The translations under genes and the position numbers were made by a program. This document shows positions 14,380 through 14,814 of a DNA stretch of 14,814 nucleotides, piece by piece. Origin of the DNA: Pseudomonadota bacterium (GTDB lineage: Bacteria > Pseudomonadota > Gammaproteobacteria > SZUA-229). The notes beneath the pieces were generated by a model. The model ran no database searches. It was not told the DNA's origin and saw only the letters and a list, made by a program, of their open reading frames with translations. Each line of letters opens with the position of its first letter. The stretch's first letter is position 1. The stretch spans positions 1-14,814 of the forward strand of contig DAOVJH010000004.1 of the NCBI GenBank assembly GCA_030673345.1, given 5' to 3'.

Positions 14380-14622
14380 CCCGAATACATCATAGGAACG
14401 CTAATTATTTAACTTTAATATTATGAATTCAATAAAAAACAATCACCTATCAGCAATACAGATTATATATCTGACAACGCTATGCAGTTTTTGGAAAAAT
14501 CTCAGCGGCCATTTTATTCGATTCGTCTGTAACCATAGCTATGGCTATGCTTTTCAACGAATCAAACAAACTGACTCACTGAGATTCCCCCAAAATTCTA
14601 CATTCCTATGAGGCATTCGGGC
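14379..14622. mobile_element. MITE-like non-coding element inserted in the mrp operon
   Basis: A 244-bp non-coding segment bounded by inverted repeats of 22 bp (14379-14400 and 14601-14622), matching at 19 of 22 positions. TTA flanks it on both sides (14376-14378 and 14623-14625), a possible 3-bp target duplication. The inside has further nested inverted repeats: AATCTCAG/CTGAGATT (14498-14505 and 14579-14586), GATTCGT/ACGAATC (14520-14526 and 14557-14563) and a perfect 12-bp palindrome CCATAGCTATGG (14533-14544). The left part (14401-14480) is AT-rich and unpaired. No transposase. The TNA-type duplication would suit mobilisation by an IS1031-like IS5-family transposase, but that is a guess. 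The only open frame inside (14423-14611) lacks family character and overlaps the repeats. Confidence 0.7.
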
Positions 14623-14624
14623 TT

Positions 14625-14814
14625 ATGACTATTCCTGTTTTAACGCTGCTTACGATCGTACTCTGTGCCGGAATTTTGGTTGGCGGACTGCTCGCTGTAT
14701 TGCTGGATAACATGGTCAGAGCGGTGATCAGTGCAGGACTTGCCAGCCTGTTTGCTTCATTAGTGTACGTGGCACTGGCCGCACCCGAGGTCGCGACGAC
14801 CGAAGCCTCCATCG
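14625..14814 (+). CDS. Mrp/MbhD-like subunit (DUF4040 type), N-terminal part, cut by right edge
   Basis: The frame opens at ATG 14625 and runs off the window after 63 residues. It starts with a hydrophobic helix (TLLTIVLCAGILVGGLLAVLL), then DNMVRAVISAGLASLFASLVYVALAAPEVATTEASI. The helix-DN-RAV-helix-AP(E/D)VA-TEA pattern is that of DUF4040/MbhD, a domain equal to part of the MrpA C-terminal region and encoded separately in split Mrp and Mbh operons. This fits the upstream mrpE and mrpF. A GAGG about 11 bases before the start lies inside the right inverted repeat of the inserted element, so the element may supply its ribosome site. The rest of the protein and of the operon (B, C, D subunits expected) is outside the window. 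Confidence 0.8.
   Translation, partial: MTIPVLTLLTIVLCAGILVGGLLAVLLDNMVRAVISAGLASLFASLVYVALAAPEVATTEASI

Noticed and set aside
14423..14611. 62-codon plus-strand open frame between mrpF and the DUF4040 gene
   Set aside because: It spans the nested inverted repeats of the MITE-like element, has no ribosome site and no recognisable protein character.

Overview
The window is chromosomal DNA from a gammaproteobacterium. Most recognisable proteins (FNR, GlgC, Gnd, DgcZ, NudF) resemble E. coli versions at motif level. A small secreted Asn/Gly/Tyr-rich protein resembling a sulfur globule coat protein, and an oxygen/redox-regulatory cluster, suggest a sulfur-oxidising lineage that meets changing oxygen. 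That lifestyle call is an inference and rests mainly on the one coat-like protein. There are no rRNAs, tRNAs, CRISPR arrays or complete insertion sequences.

Layout. 1-2187 (minus): glk then glgC (cut by the left edge), which feed glucose towards ADP-glucose and glycogen. 2188-2395: an FNR-type box, a promoter-like -10 and a long perfect hairpin. 2396-3178 (minus): fnr, with all four Fe-S cysteines. 3309-5203 (plus), divergent from fnr: a membrane histidine kinase with a FixL-like, possibly haem-binding PAS domain, and an overlapping NarL/FixJ-type response regulator. 5243-5527 (minus): small unknown protein. 5614-6066 (minus): sulfur-globule-like protein with a strong terminator. 6314-8114 (plus), divergent from it: a CBS-pair protein and an ArsB/NhaD-type permease; a single FNR box lies between the two transcription units. 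8196-13244 (minus): a compact series gnd, dgcZ-like Zn-sensing diguanylate cyclase, nudF, Na/Pi cotransporter-PhoU protein and a small coiled-coil protein. 13245-13572: an inverted pair of REP-like repeats and an FNR-like box. 13573-14814 (plus): mrpE, mrpF and the start of a DUF4040/MbhD-like gene of an Mrp cation/proton antiporter. These are interrupted by a 244-bp MITE-like element where mrpG would normally lie.

How it fits together. An oxygen-labile FNR and a haem-PAS-like two-component system form a regulatory hub. Three FNR-type palindromes each lie about 41 bp upstream of a possible transcription start: before glk-glgC, between the sulfur-globule-like gene and the CBS/permease pair (with suitable -10 elements in both directions), and before mrpE. 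The proposal is that carbon storage, sulfur storage, an anion-type permease and sodium/proton homeostasis are switched together by oxygen. The most unusual structures are the MITE-like element in the mrp operon, the REP pair and the hairpin placed at the predicted 5' end of the glk mRNA.
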